A stretch of 64,000 nt of DNA from Lingula anatina (lineage: Eukaryota > Brachiopoda > Lingulata > Lingulida > Lingulidae), in contig NW_019775704.1 in the NCBI RefSeq assembly GCF_001039355.2, positions 139,061 to 203,060 of the forward strand, in the 5' to 3' direction. This document shows, piece after piece, positions 47,126 to 58,753 of the stretch. Under the pieces are notes generated by a model that worked only from the letters and a program-made list of their open reading frames with translations, did no database searches and had not been told where the DNA came from. Position 1 is the stretch's first letter, and every line of letters begins with the position of its first letter. The position numbers and the translations under genes are program-made.

Positions 47126-47351
47126 AGACTGGGTTCCCACAGATTTAGATCGATCCATCTGGATCGACCTAACTCCCTGGGGATTCACGCTAAATTGCTG
47201 TCAGCTTCCGGGAGCTGAGTGCGCACAAAAGTTAATTACCCCCTTACAGCTTTTAGTAGGCGGGACAGACATTTAAGCCGGTTAAGCTGACAGCAATCTA
47301 GTGAGACTCCCCACGGGGATAGATCGATCTAAATATATGTGGGAATGGTCT
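47126..47351. mobile_element. Foldback element, AGAC-TTCCCAC ends, copy 2
   Basis: Same architecture as copy 1, only 81 bases away. GCTAAATTGCTGTCAGCTT faces AAGCTGACAGCAATCTAG. Outer parts share TTTAGATCGATC. Both copies follow CTTA on the left. Confidence 0.75.
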
Positions 47352-47662
47352 CATAGAGTCAGGCTGAAAACAATCTTGGTCAAAGCCATGTGAAAATGGA
47401 TTTCGTGTCTACGCCATTATAAAAAAGTCGCAGTAGTCATCGTATTTTAATAACAGACAATGACTCTATTTTTAACTGTCTTGCGTGTTCGTTTTTTAAC
47501 CTTACGTGCATTTAGCTAAATATGAATAAAACAATAAAACAGTGTTGAGAGATCTGAAAAACGATACACCATATATGAGATAAATCATTAATAGTGAAAT
47601 ATGCACAGCCGATTTTTATGGCGGGAATAATAGTGCTGTACAGGACATTAGCAACTACAAAC

Positions 47663-47670
<8 letters not shown>

Positions 47671-47717
<47 letters not shown>

Positions 47718-47784
47718 GGTGTACATGTATGTGTGTGTGTGTGTGAGAGAGAGATGGTGTTCATGTATGTGTGTGTGTGTGTGT

Positions 47785-47833
<49 letters not shown>
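47671..47833. repeat. Compound (GA)n(GT)n array with internal duplication
   Basis: GA, then ATGGTGTACATGTATGTG(TG)n, then GA, a second GGTGTTCATGTATGTG(TG)n, and GA again. The spacer and GT run are themselves duplicated. Confidence 0.9.
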
Positions 47834-47834
<1 letters not shown>

Positions 47835-47999
47835 CTTTCAAAAGACTGCGCATTCTTGTCAGAACCTTATCATGTACGCATTATTACGCTCACACGCGGA
47901 ATATACGCATCGGTTTGAACATGATTTAAAACCACATGTACCGTAGACTACAGCAGACAGTTTTAATTTTCTGTCTACATTTTTCGAAATCGCGGACTT

Positions 48000-48317
48000 C
48001 ACTTTCTCCAACAGTGGAGAGATCCTAAACACACCATTTCATATGAACTATTGAGCACAAACAACGTTATAACCTGTATCAAATGCAAGTAATTTTTGTG
48101 AAGTCAGAAAACAATGTTATTTACATGTATCAAGAAAAAAAGCTCACCTGCTGGAATAACTCCGAATAATCTTTCTACACTAAGCGTCCATCTTTGGCCT
48201 TATATGATATGAGAGCTTGACTAAAAACTCGATAAAGCAAAAAAAAAAAGTTCTCAAAACAAAGATCCTTCGTCTCTTTTTCTCATGTCGTGATGACACG
48301 CATGAGTTTTTAATTTT
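48000..48317. other. Unassigned; donor-like site at 48148 (-)
   Basis: A strong donor-like CCAGCAG|gtgagc on the minus strand follows about 40 bases with stops in two frames. It could be a 5' UTR exon end. No matching acceptor is convincing. Confidence 0.2.
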
Positions 48318-49224
48318 TTGACACTCGTTTCAATTTTAGCTGGCAGTCGAAATGTGTTGTACTCAGAGTTGGCAATCGCCACAGTTTCAATTATCGTCTG
48401 CTCTGGCAAACTGTCGTCTTTTCCAGAAGCCTGTCGTCTGCAAGTGAATTGTAATGGATGGCATTGTGTGTTTGCAGATTTTTGGAAACTTCAGTTTTCA
48501 TGTCGCACGCATATTTTTCCTTGGAGCTATATGTTGATCACGCAATATGAGTTTTTCTCCCTTTACATTCAGTCCGAGCCTTCACCTTTTAAAACCCGAA
48601 CGTCTCAGGAATTTTACTTTTTGGGTTGTGCATGTAGCAACTACATCCACACACTTAACTATTTTGGCAATTTTAAAAAGGCAGGAAAAAAACTGGCAAA
48701 TAATAGGAAATATAATGCCAAAAAACATCTTGTTTACCAATACATAATACTTTCATAGGTTTATTATAGTCGGTTTGGCACGCGTCTTGAATCTCTCATT
48801 CGAGAGAAAGTTATTTTACACAATTATTCAATGATTTTTCAGTTATTGCACACATTCGTTTTCACGCGCCTCCTAAAAAAAGAAATCAGAAACAGTTTAC
48901 GGACGGTAAACAGCATTCCTTCGTTAAAATAACCAACTGTGAAACACGGTTTATCCTTATTGTTCACCTATTAGCCTTTCCTAATACCTTATTTAAACAT
49001 ACGTAAACATTTAATCTCTCTTGTCAGGCCTCTGTCGACTACAATATTGGAACATTCACACATAATCTAACCTTTAAGTGTTCCCCCTGAGGAGCCGTGT
49101 TCGTTTAACTAGATTTTGAATGTTCCAACTCAACCGCGTAAACTCGGAACACGTTCCGGAACACGAGGGGTGAAACTCGAGTCCCCAGTCGCTCCGTCAG
49201 GGAGGGATATTTTTAGTAAAACTA

Positions 49225-49372
49225 CTTAAACTCATTTGAAAACAATTTCTTGGATTACCACGAAGGTGTGATCTTACGCGGCGTAATGACACCCCCGGCC
49301 ACCTTGTCAGTCACCGGTGTCAGCTTTAAGCATGGTTAGATAGAAATAACTTATTTAAGTCTAAATGGTTGG
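49225..49372. repeat. Low-copy repeat, unoccupied TTAA site
   Basis: Similar to 52035-52165 plus 52508-52524. The junction reads AACTTATTTAAGTCTAAATGG, with TTAA at 49355-49358 where the paralogue carries the MITE. Confidence 0.8.
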
Positions 49373-49443
49373 TTTTGGGATTGAGTCACTTAAGGGCGAC
49401 ATTTTGGGGGCTCGGGTTATGACGCACTTAACGAATCAACATT

Positions 49444-49466
49444 TCTCTCTCTCTCTCTCTCTCTCA
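49444..49466. repeat. (CT)n microsatellite
   Basis: About eleven CT units. Confidence 0.9.
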
Positions 49467-49529
49467 AGAATTCCAAAAAATTCTAAATATTTTAAAGATA
49501 ATTTATGCTGAAATTTTTATTTTAAAATT

Positions 49530-49804
49530 TTGCTTATTTTGCAAATCACAAATGCAGAGAGCACACGTCGTGCGTTATGTTTATAAAACGATATGCTTAC
49601 ATTGATGCACATATGTAGAAAGACACGCCTGGCTTTTTTTGGCGAAATGAATAGCAGTCGTAATATATTCATGCTCATTTTGCAAATCACAAATGCAGAG
49701 TGTACATGTCGTATGTTATGTTTATAAATGATATGTTTACATTGAAGTACACATGTAGAAAGACACACCTGGCTATTTTGCAAAATGAATAGCAGTCGTG
49801 ATAT
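49530..49804. repeat. Tandem duplication, 141-bp period
   Basis: Two units starting ATTTTGCAAATCACAAATGC and ending AATGAATAGCAGTCGT(A/G)ATAT. The minus frame is open across both units (104 codons), but no domain is visible. Confidence 0.85.
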
Positions 49805-50865
49805 CCAGCCAACAAAATAGAAAATTACCACCTGGGATGCAATATAACTTGGAATTTTTCTACTTCTTTGGTCTTAATTTGTTTTTCTCTGACCACGGTT
49901 ACACGCCCATGTCATGTAAGACAAGCCCCGGTTACGACGGCAGCATGTCCCTAGCCTAAAGCCATGATCTGAATACGCTTTTAACCTTTTCCCTTGGATA
50001 AAACTGTAGATGAAGCGACCTTATTGGTTTTCCTTCTTTTTTTCTTTCGATAAAAACCTTTTACAAAGATCATGACAAAAAATATGACGAAGAAATACGG
50101 AAGAGTTTTTTTTTATATTTAATTTTAATCGATATCAATAAGGACTAAAGATCAAAATGACAGGTGCGCAGTGTAATTCGCGTGCATTGAATTGTGTCTG
50201 TTTGCGGTAGTACAAAAATGATTGTAAATGCCGTAACTTACTCACATGATGTTAATTCTGGTCGGTCAATAGTACAGATGAGACCTAACAATCACGGTAC
50301 ACATTCCGTTTTAATAAAAGAAAAACTATTTCATGTTTTGCTTCGCTCGAAAAACAAAGAAAAAACATCAGTAGCGAAGATAATTGAAACAATAGCTATG
50401 TGGCAAAAACTCCTGACCACCACCTGTACAAGTGGACTGATTTTCCTCTCTTTAACCTTGACTTAAACACGTGAAAAAACTACTTCCTTACCAGTCGAGA
50501 GATATTCACATACCGTGCAAATTTCCTTTACAAACGCATCACGCGCCTGCTGGGGTTGGTTAGCGTCCGTGTAATCCCGTAGAGAGAATTTGTTTTAAGG
50601 TCTTGTTGAACATTTAACGCGGTGTAAATAGAAGAGGGGTCGTCTGTTTTTTATTATGTTTCTACAGCGGGTATCAGCGTAATTGCGCAACTGCACAAAG
50701 AGTACAAATAGACTGCAGATTCGGAAGGATGGAATTCTTGCTGTGCAAATGTACCAATTTTCAAGTTCGGATTTTGGAGAAAGAGCAAGAAAGACCCGAT
50801 CGAGGTGCTGAGTTCCGCACAATGTCTTAATCCGGTATATATTCCAAATGTAAATCAATAGACCC

Positions 50866-51037
50866 TAGAGAGAGAGAGAGAGAGGGAGAGAGATGAATAT
50901 ATAGAGAGAATGAGATAAAAAAGAGAAAGAAAGGGAAAGAGAAGAGGGGAAGAATTGAGATCGAATATGTACATTGTGTATTCTTCTCTTTTTGTACATG
51001 GCATTTCTGAAAAGCCAAAAAATGTTGTGGTGTGTTT

Positions 51038-51111
<74 letters not shown>
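50866..51111. repeat. (GA)-rich and (GT)n(GA)n tracts
   Basis: GA at 50869-50893, GT at 51039-51076, GA at 51077-51111. Frames give low-complexity peptides only. Confidence 0.9.
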
Positions 51112-51113
<2 letters not shown>

Positions 51114-51172
51114 AACTCCGTGACATATTACATGTACCAGTAGGTTTTTAAAATATAAAATTGATGCCGGGT

Positions 51173-51240
51173 CTCTCTCTCTCTCTCTCTCTCTGTCTTT
51201 TTATTTATTTATTTATTTTTTTTTTTGGGGGGGGGGGGGG
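51173..51240. repeat. (CT)n, (ATTT)n and poly(G)
   Basis: CT units, then ATTT units, a T run and about 12 G. Confidence 0.9.
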
Positions 51241-52034
51241 AAGGAGACGCTACTTCCGACGCTAAGGGAGGGGTTAGTGCTCCCGTGCCCATCTTAGAAT
51301 CCGCCATTTGGCTTGTACTTATATTTAGAACAAAACGAATAAAACGCTATAGTAATGCGTTCAGTCACAAGATAAGAATAAGAACAATTCGAAGTGAAAA
51401 GTGCAAGCACACCTAGATACATTCTAGTAGTTTAATAGATTGATTGATCATTTATTTCAACATGATCGCAGAGTACAAAAAAATTACAATAGCAGAATAC
51501 GCTAAATACACAATCAGCTTTGCAGAACAAACATATTTTAACTCATATCAGTAGCTTTAATATGCCGAGCCAAATTGGACAGAAGTATTTGGTTCGAGAC
51601 CACTATATAGACGCGTCATTTTGACAGTGACAGATCCAGCTGCACTTAATTCTAACGAAGCCAGCTTTATTGACAGCAAACTTTGATGCACATTAAAGAG
51701 TGTTGATGTAATCGCACGACATTTTGAGAAAGTAACGTTTATTTTCCTTTACGTACTGCTTCTATAGTAGCCATCATTTTCTTTTATGAGAAACAAGGTG
51801 ATAAATCTTCATAACAAATAAAGTACACGTATCATCAATTTGTGTAAATGACTTTCTTTGAGAGATGAATAGTGATACGGTTTTTAAAGAAGGAGACAGT
51901 TCTTGCACTATAAATGAGACCCATCCAAGAAAGAGTAAGTCTCGCTACTTATCGAAAAATCAAGCGAGATTTATCGGGATTTATCGAGAGTGGGGTCAGA
52001 AATAATGGCAGACTAGAGAATGCAATGCAAAAAA

Positions 52035-52524
52035 TACTAAAGCTCATTTGAAAACAATTTTTGGATTACTGTAAAGGTGTGATCTTACACGGTGTAATGA
52101 CACCACAGGCCAAATCGTCAGTCACTCTTGTCAGTTTCAAGCATGGTTAGATAGAAATAACTTACTTAAAGGGATAATAACTCTTCGTTGTGGCCAAAAA
52201 AATCAATTTTCCTGGTGTAAACAACAATTTTCCCATACTTACCAATGGTTAATGAATCCATTTTTACATTCAAAGTTAGTCCCTGTTTTTTTTCTAAAAA
52301 GTTGGGTTTTTTGTTAAAATCTCTTAAGAGATTTTAGCAGAGTATAGCCATCAATGGAGGTCACTTGGTCTAAAGACAAGCTCAGATATCAGAATAATAG
52401 CTTTAACTGCCGTTTTTGTGGTAAAACAGAATGTGTTGTATTTCTATGAGTTATTCACAATGTTTTTATTGTGAAATATAGATCTCATTCGAAGAGTTAT
52501 TATCCCTTTAAGTCTAAATGGTTG
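52035..52524. repeat. Low-copy repeat, occupied copy
   Basis: Paralogue of 49225-49372, split by the MITE at 52170-52507. Confidence 0.8.
52170..52507. mobile_element. piggyBac-like MITE with TTAA target duplication
   Basis: 18-bp perfect terminal inverted repeats AGGGATAATAACTCTTCG are flanked by TTAA at 52166-52169 and 52508-52511. 338 bp, no coding capacity. The TTAA preference is the hallmark of piggyBac transposases. The unoccupied paralogous site at 49355 proves insertion by direct comparison. Confidence 0.85.
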
Positions 52525-52608
52525 CGGGATTTATCCATGAAGTTTTGTAGAATTGCAATGGATTCTGCAGCAATATGCCAATATGTCATCAATGTGATTT
52601 GCGTGTTA

Positions 52609-52647
52609 CCTTTTTGCATTGATTTCAAGACGTCATTACTTGTACTG

Positions 52648-52707
<60 letters not shown>

Positions 52708-52840
52708 CATTGATTTCAAGACGTCATTACTTGTACTGTCATATATATATATATATATGACAGTACAAGTAATGTGTGTCAGTTTATATATATATATATG
52801 ACAGTACAAGTAATGACGTCTTGAAATCAATGCAAAAAGG
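52609..52840. repeat. 232-bp hairpin with perfect 42-bp arms and AT core
   Basis: The arm 52609-52650 is an exact inverse of 52799-52840. A direct copy of the arm's inner part lies at 52708-52741 and a short inverse at 52758-52774, separated by (TA)n tracts. It is probably a foldback element with internal rearrangement. Confidence 0.85.
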
Positions 52841-52999
52841 ATATATATATAGTTAAAGGGTTAACCCTGCCTAACGTGGAACATAGCACGTTTTGTAGTC
52901 ACATTCGACGTTACGCAGCCTAACGTTTTAGCCTATCTCGGACGGACACTTGGAAGATTTGAAAAGTAACAATCGTTAGCTTAAACGCAAAAGGATATG

Positions 53000-54358
53000 A
53001 AAAATTTATCCGATTTGTTTTCATTACTGAAGTGAAAAGACATTATTATTTCAACTAAAATCAAAGTGTCTGTTTCTTATCTTCCAATGAAGATTCTATG
53101 ATTTACAGTCTTGCCAATACAACGTGAGCTGTTGTCGGGGAAACTGAGCAAGTCAGCAGGTTATAATGATAATCTAATTCAAGAATATCGAAATGGTAAT
53201 CTGATAAGGGTCAGGCGAGGTTGCGAGCAGTACAGCAATAATGATCACAGGTTCACATACATGTGGAGGACATTTATTTATTTATGTGTTTATTTATTTA
53301 TTTATTTATTTGTGTGTCAGTTTATGCGCAAATGATGACGTACATCAGATAAACCATTTACAGTGTACCTGAAAATATTGATGTGCAAGACACTTAAATA
53401 TGTTGCCAAGAACAGTATTATGTAGTAGCTTAAAATTAATACAAAGCATTCTTGGAAAGCATAATATTAATACGCCATCACGCAACGTCATCTTTTCTCT
53501 TATTTCACCCAATTCTCCAAAACGTCAAGCATGTAGTTTATTTTGAGAAGCACAACACGCGACATTGCATAGTGACAACAGTTTATGGTTGAAATACTTC
53601 ACCTGTATCTCTAGTGTCAATTACTTTACACCAATAAACTTAAGTTAAAGCGATACGTCAATCAAGTAATACTTCGGACACCACTGCACTTTGACTAAAG
53701 CATCAAAAGAACCACTCTGGCATCGATGTCGCGATATCATAACAAAGTCAAGGGTAATATAACCTGTACTAAAAGAAAACGCCGGGGGGAGATTATCCTA
53801 ATCTTAATCACTTCGAAAGCGTAGACCGAGATTGGAATCAGGAGGTATTGAAATGAGTTTGTGTCGGATTCCACACGGTTTGACGCCCCGTAATACGGCG
53901 GCATTTCCTCCAGGCTACTTCCAGCTGTACGGCGAAAAAGAAATGAAGGCTATGGGGCAGGGGTAATATCTTACCTAATATTTGCGGTGGCAGGTGGAAA
54001 AGAGGAGTGTTTTCGGTTTTGTATCCTAAAAGTTATGTTAACCCCCTCTTTATCTACCAAAAACAGTTTAACGCCTGATGTTCAGTATGTGTATGTGAGT
54101 GAATGGGGTTTGGGGGGGGGGGGGGAGAGAGAGAAGCAGGGACTATTGCCTCTTTTGAACTTTCTATGAATCATAAACATCAAAGCGAGGCAATAGCATA
54201 AATAGATGGATAAACAAACAACAAAACGCAGTAATGGATAAATTGATAGAAAATAAATAAATCAACCCAGCAAACAAACAAACAAACAGATTAACCAAGG
54301 AATAATTAGATTTGAAAAAAAAAAAGAATTATCCCAGTCCATCCAGTAAATAGAGTCC
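53000..54358. other. Unassigned DNA
   Basis: Contains (TTTA)n near 53271-53311 and a G run at 54111-54125. An acceptor-like cgccgtacag at 53934 (-) precedes an open stretch, but it does not phase with the nearest upstream candidate in a useful frame. Confidence 0.4.
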
Positions 54359-55324
54359 CGTTTTTCAAGTAGAATAGTTACAAAAAACCTGGAAACATTC
54401 TTCTACACCAAGGCCTTGGTGCATGCAATGATTATGGTTCTTAAAACCGTTACATCTGTTGTTCATCGTTATATCAACATCTTACAAAATTAAACTCATA
54501 AACGGCAATGAATAAATAATGCACATGCGAGCAGAGTCTGTTACATTGCTGTGTTCTACGTTTAATCATAGAAGTAGTCTATGGTTTAATATATTGGCAA
54601 AAGGTAAAAAAGAACTAATAACGCCGACTGTCATGATCACGTTTATATTACCAAGGAGGAGAGGACAGAACAGTCCACGCGAAGGACGACTTCAGTTGTT
54701 CATAAACGCCTATACATAACAATAACAGCAACAACAATAACCTGCCTTCGCCTCTATTTATATTTTATTATGCGATAAAAGGACATTTGCGTACTATCAA
54801 TTAACATTAGCAAACAGCTGATGAACCTAATTCAATCCCGCGAGACTAACCTTCATTACAGTGCCGGTGGGTTAAAAAATTGGTCATCCTCGCTTAAAAA
54901 TCAAACAGTCCGTTGTTATGATTCGCGCTAAAGTTAGCCATCAGGACTTGACAGATAAATTGGCCCCCAGTTCAGGAGATAAGTGAAATACAAACTATTG
55001 GTTCCAGAACTCAAAGCATTCGGCAAAAAGATTGCAACACGGCGACGCGCTTTTTTCTTCCACATCCAGACTATAACAATTCAAAGAAAAAAATAGATGT
55101 AAGGCCGGCTAGTAGCTGGCAACCAGGGACAAGCGGACTGCTAATTATATATTAAATTCGACTATCCCGAGAGAGAGACAACGTGTAACCTTTTTTTTTA
55201 ATTGGGAAAAATTCTAAACACAAAACCTTATAAAGAACAGCAAAATTTTGTCAAGTAGGCCCGCTTGTCTACCACACAACCCCAAGTGCTTCGTCAAGTT
55301 GTAATATTATTAAAGGAGACTTAC

Positions 55325-55351
55325 CATCAGCCAGCCGAGCTGTTCCTCCAT
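55325..55351 (-). CDS. Candidate alternative first exon (duplication copy A)
   Basis: An ATG in context GCAATGG opens MEEQLGWLM and meets donor CTGATG|gtaagt in phase 0. It starts like the candidate at 45975 (M-acid/His-x-Q-L-G). The same start, length and donor are kept in copy B. It is too short to prove from sequence. Confidence 0.25.
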
Positions 55352-56837
55352 TGCCGATATTGTATCGGAAGAAATCGATATCGAAGTGATCCTTCCTAAG
55401 AATCGTGTGTTTACCTACCGTTGCTTACCTAACGTGGGTGTGTGCTATTTTTGTCATGTCTGTTAGCGCCGAACGCGTGCGGAACTTATTGAAACATGTA
55501 CAGTAATGGCCATAAATACGGCTTCGTTGCAAAAACGGGTCTTCAGCATAGTTAAATTAAGAAACCGTTATGCAATATAGTTGTTGTTTTATGTAACTAG
55601 AATTAGTACCATTCTATAATCAGTACATGGACACGAAAATCTGCAATCAACAGGAAAATAAAATTTAACTGTTTTCTTCAAAAACCAAAAATAAAAAAGA
55701 GAAACCACCACTTCTGCCGGCAATGACCGGACCAAATCTTCAACTAAAATAAGAAAACAGGTGTTTTCTTTGGGATCACTATTCGCATTTGCTATTGTGT
55801 CTAAATATTGGTATCTCATATTAGTATTTAAACATCTGTCTCGTGATGATCACCACTGTGTAATCTCTATGGCCGCTACTTTGGCTGTCTGGTGGGCACT
55901 TTGAAGCATTGCCGATAACAATTCCCCCCGTTTTGACAACTAAGGGCTAAGGCGGGGGGTGGGGGGTGGGGGGGGGTGGGGGGGTGGGGTGTCAGTCGGA
56001 TTTAAAGATTCCTTATTGTCTTATTTCCTTAATAAATACCTAATAAATACCACCTTTCATTCTCTTCTCATTTCCTCGCCCCATCTACTAAAAACGAGTC
56101 CTTTAATCTTTTGCTCAGTGAAATCTAATGCAGTAATCAAATGTCCCTAAAACGAACATTTTATTTCTTTTTTAGTTCCCTGCGTGTCTTTAAATGTCTG
56201 TCCGTCTGTCTACCTGTCCGAGCGTCCATTGTCTGTAAGTCTTCCGCTTTGCTGCATTAAAAATGTGAACTCGGTGAAATACGGGTCACAGGTTCCCCTG
56301 CATCTTAATACAGATAGAAAAAATATGAACTGGACAACCTAGGCGTAAATAACAGCGCATTTTATCTCCATTATACACCAGTAGAATAATATTTTGGATA
56401 CAAGTCCACGATTGTTCACATAATAACAAGCAGAAGGCGGAGGAATGGCAACATTTTGTTTTTCTCCTAAACTCGGGTCATGACTCTTCCTCTGAAGGGA
56501 AATCAAAGTGTAACTCCAACTGTTTTTATTGACAGATATAATTTACTCTCTGAGGCATGTAATCATCCCTGACGTAGGAAAACATTAAAGCAGGTATCGC
56601 TTAACGAAGACGGGCATGCAGATGATGACGGGCTTTGTGGAAAAACATTCGTAATGTAGAGGACTTTGCACAGGGAGTACCCGGGCGATAATTTAAGCCT
56701 ATTAAAATATGAGAACCAAACCGCAATCCTTTGAATATTTATATTGCTGATACCTTATGGTATTTATTACAATTTACGTAGTAACAAACACATCCCTATT
56801 TCACAGACTGGGAATGATGAAACTAAACAAAATGAAA

Positions 56838-56880
<43 letters not shown>

Positions 56881-56881
56881 A
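56838..56881. repeat. (AAAT)n microsatellite
   Basis: Eleven units here. In copy B (62118-62155) the tract is broken by AAAG units. Confidence 0.9.
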
Positions 56882-57598
56882 AGTGCAGACCACATTAATG
56901 AAGTTCAATGGTCAACATAACCCGCTGATATTTTTATATGACAAGTACTCAAGAACGTGTGTTATGGGACTGGTATAGGTCTATATTACCACTAACAAGC
57001 TTAGCTATACATTCCCATTATCGCAAAACCCATCGTATTAGCCATATATAGGTTCTATAAGCTACCAATAATTGGTTGACACCGAATCCCTACATACGGT
57101 CTTTAATTTCTCCCTAGTACAAGCACCAAGTCACATTCACAACCGGACTGACTTAATTAAATCTTACAATACGCCAGGTATAAAACATGACGTCACCAAA
57201 ATCTAGTGAAAAGTATGGGTGTGACGTCATACTGAATTCAAAAGTATTGGGATCCGTCTAAGATTTATAAAAACTTGTGGTCGTAACTTTTTTCGTCCGA
57301 TGATTTGCTAAGACGCTGTTTGATTTGATCAGTTAAAATTATTCCTGCCTGTGAACTGACCATAATCATGACAACCATGATAAAACTGCAACCCATTGCC
57401 GATCAAGACAGACAACTTGGTGGCTTATTTTAAAAGATTTAATAAGAAATAAAACAAATTGAATACCCCTACCTGACGCATTATCATGTGATACATGTAT
57501 TTCTTATTTTCAGTTGAAAACCTGCTCACCATATATATCTATACACATTTATGGCAGAACGTTGCGTTGAACTATGAAATAAAGAAAATGCTACTCAC

Positions 57599-57771
57599 GG
57601 CGGTCGGTATTATCCCTGGAAATTGTACCACTATCAGCGGTGAGGGGGGAATGGTCGTCGGGATTTCTCAGGTCTGTAGGTAAGGCCAGCCTTGGTCCAG
57701 TCTTCCGGCCAGTGGACAATACACGGTGACCGATGACCAGTCCGCAATTAGCCGAAAGTCCTTTGAACTTC
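57599..57771 (-). other. Candidate 5' UTR exon (copy A)
   Basis: Acceptor acgttttacag and donor CCGCC|gtgagt enclose 173 bases. Compared with copy B it has a one-base deletion and an in-frame stop in the frame that is open in B. If it is an exon it is more likely non-coding. Confidence 0.2.
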
Positions 57772-58013
57772 CTGTAAAACGTAGTCACCCGTGTTAGAGT
57801 TAACCCACACACAAGGAATATTACTAAATTTGTCAAATGGGAATTTGATCATGTTTAATCCTTAAAGTCTTATTGCGGTTAGGTGGTCAAGTGGCCTACG
57901 GGTCATTGTTGTCAGCGCAGGCCAGAAGACGACACGAGCAGAGACGCTGAGTCACACCCCCTTTTTTGGGTCGTGGTATGGATGTGGGGTTCCCTTTCTC
58001 TCTCTTCTACATC

Positions 58014-58025
58014 ATTCTCTCTCTC

Positions 58026-58066
<41 letters not shown>

Positions 58067-58128
58067 GTGTTTGTGCGTGTGCGTGCTCTTTTTTGTGCCG
58101 TGCTATGGATGTCGGGTCCGGGTACATT

Positions 58129-58189
<61 letters not shown>

Positions 58190-58206
58190 AAGAGAGAGAG
58201 AGAGAG
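58014..58206. repeat. (CT)n ... (GT)n(GA)n array (copy A)
   Basis: Flanks a conserved unique core reading GCTATGGATGTCGGGTCC. Confidence 0.9.
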
Positions 58207-58488
58207 GCCATTAATACGATCGCGTGCATACAAGTATGACATTAAACCGCAAATAACCAGATATCTACATCTAACTCCATATGTTACCACTGCCTGATGC
58301 GTAAAATTTGGAAACTATGCTGAAAATGTAACTGCCCTACTGGAGAAAAAAGCTCATATTATGAACAGTGTGATCTGGCATGTCCGGGCAAAATCAATTG
58401 ACCCTTTCTTCACAATATTGACGCGTAGAACTCACGGCTTTTTTTATTATCTGATATAACCACGCGACCCCGTTTAACAGGTAGGAGA

Positions 58489-58745
58489 CAGTGGCGGATT
58501 TTGGAGGGAGGGATCGGGGGGGGGGGGCGGTCCTGACCCTCCCTTCGATTTCTGAAAAAATTCACACCAATGGCCCCCTCTTGAAATTAGCATTTTAACT
58601 ACATGAATCATAATTCTAAACCGTACCAAATGGCACCGTTCGCTCTCTAAAATACCAAGATTTTTCGGGGCCCACGCCAACGGGGGAGGAGGGTCGGCTT
58701 TGCACCCGCTGACTCCCCCTTCAAATAATCCTGGATCCGCCCCTG
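58489..58745. mobile_element. GGCGGAT-type element with GGAGA target repeats (copy A)
   Basis: Ends CAGTGGCGGAT and ATCCGCCCCTG are flanked on both sides by GGAGA (58484-58488 and 58746-58750). It lies inverted relative to the copy at 6583. Confidence 0.65.
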
Positions 58746-58753
58746 GGAGAATC

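Larger units (their letters stand above)
54359..58753. repeat. Large direct duplication, copy A
   Basis: About 4.4 kb aligns in order with 59635-64000, starting at CGTTTTTCAAGTAG. High similarity by eye, with small indels such as a 20-base segment near 54568 absent from B. It contains the candidate exons at 55325 and 57599, an (AAAT)n tract at 56838, compound CT/GT/GA tracts at 58014-58206 and the element at 58489. Confidence 0.95.

Noticed and set aside
51430-51480. Minus AAATAAATGATCAATCAATC resembling a gene or LINE 3' end
   Set aside because: No upstream reverse transcriptase or coding exon is recognisable, and a short AT-rich match is not enough.
57883-58290. Open frames of 80-118 codons with Ser/Leu, His/Thr or Arg/Glu strings, also at 63183-63546, 14564-15018, 50827-51126 and 26225-26612
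   Set aside because: Direct translations of dinucleotide repeats with no other coding evidence.
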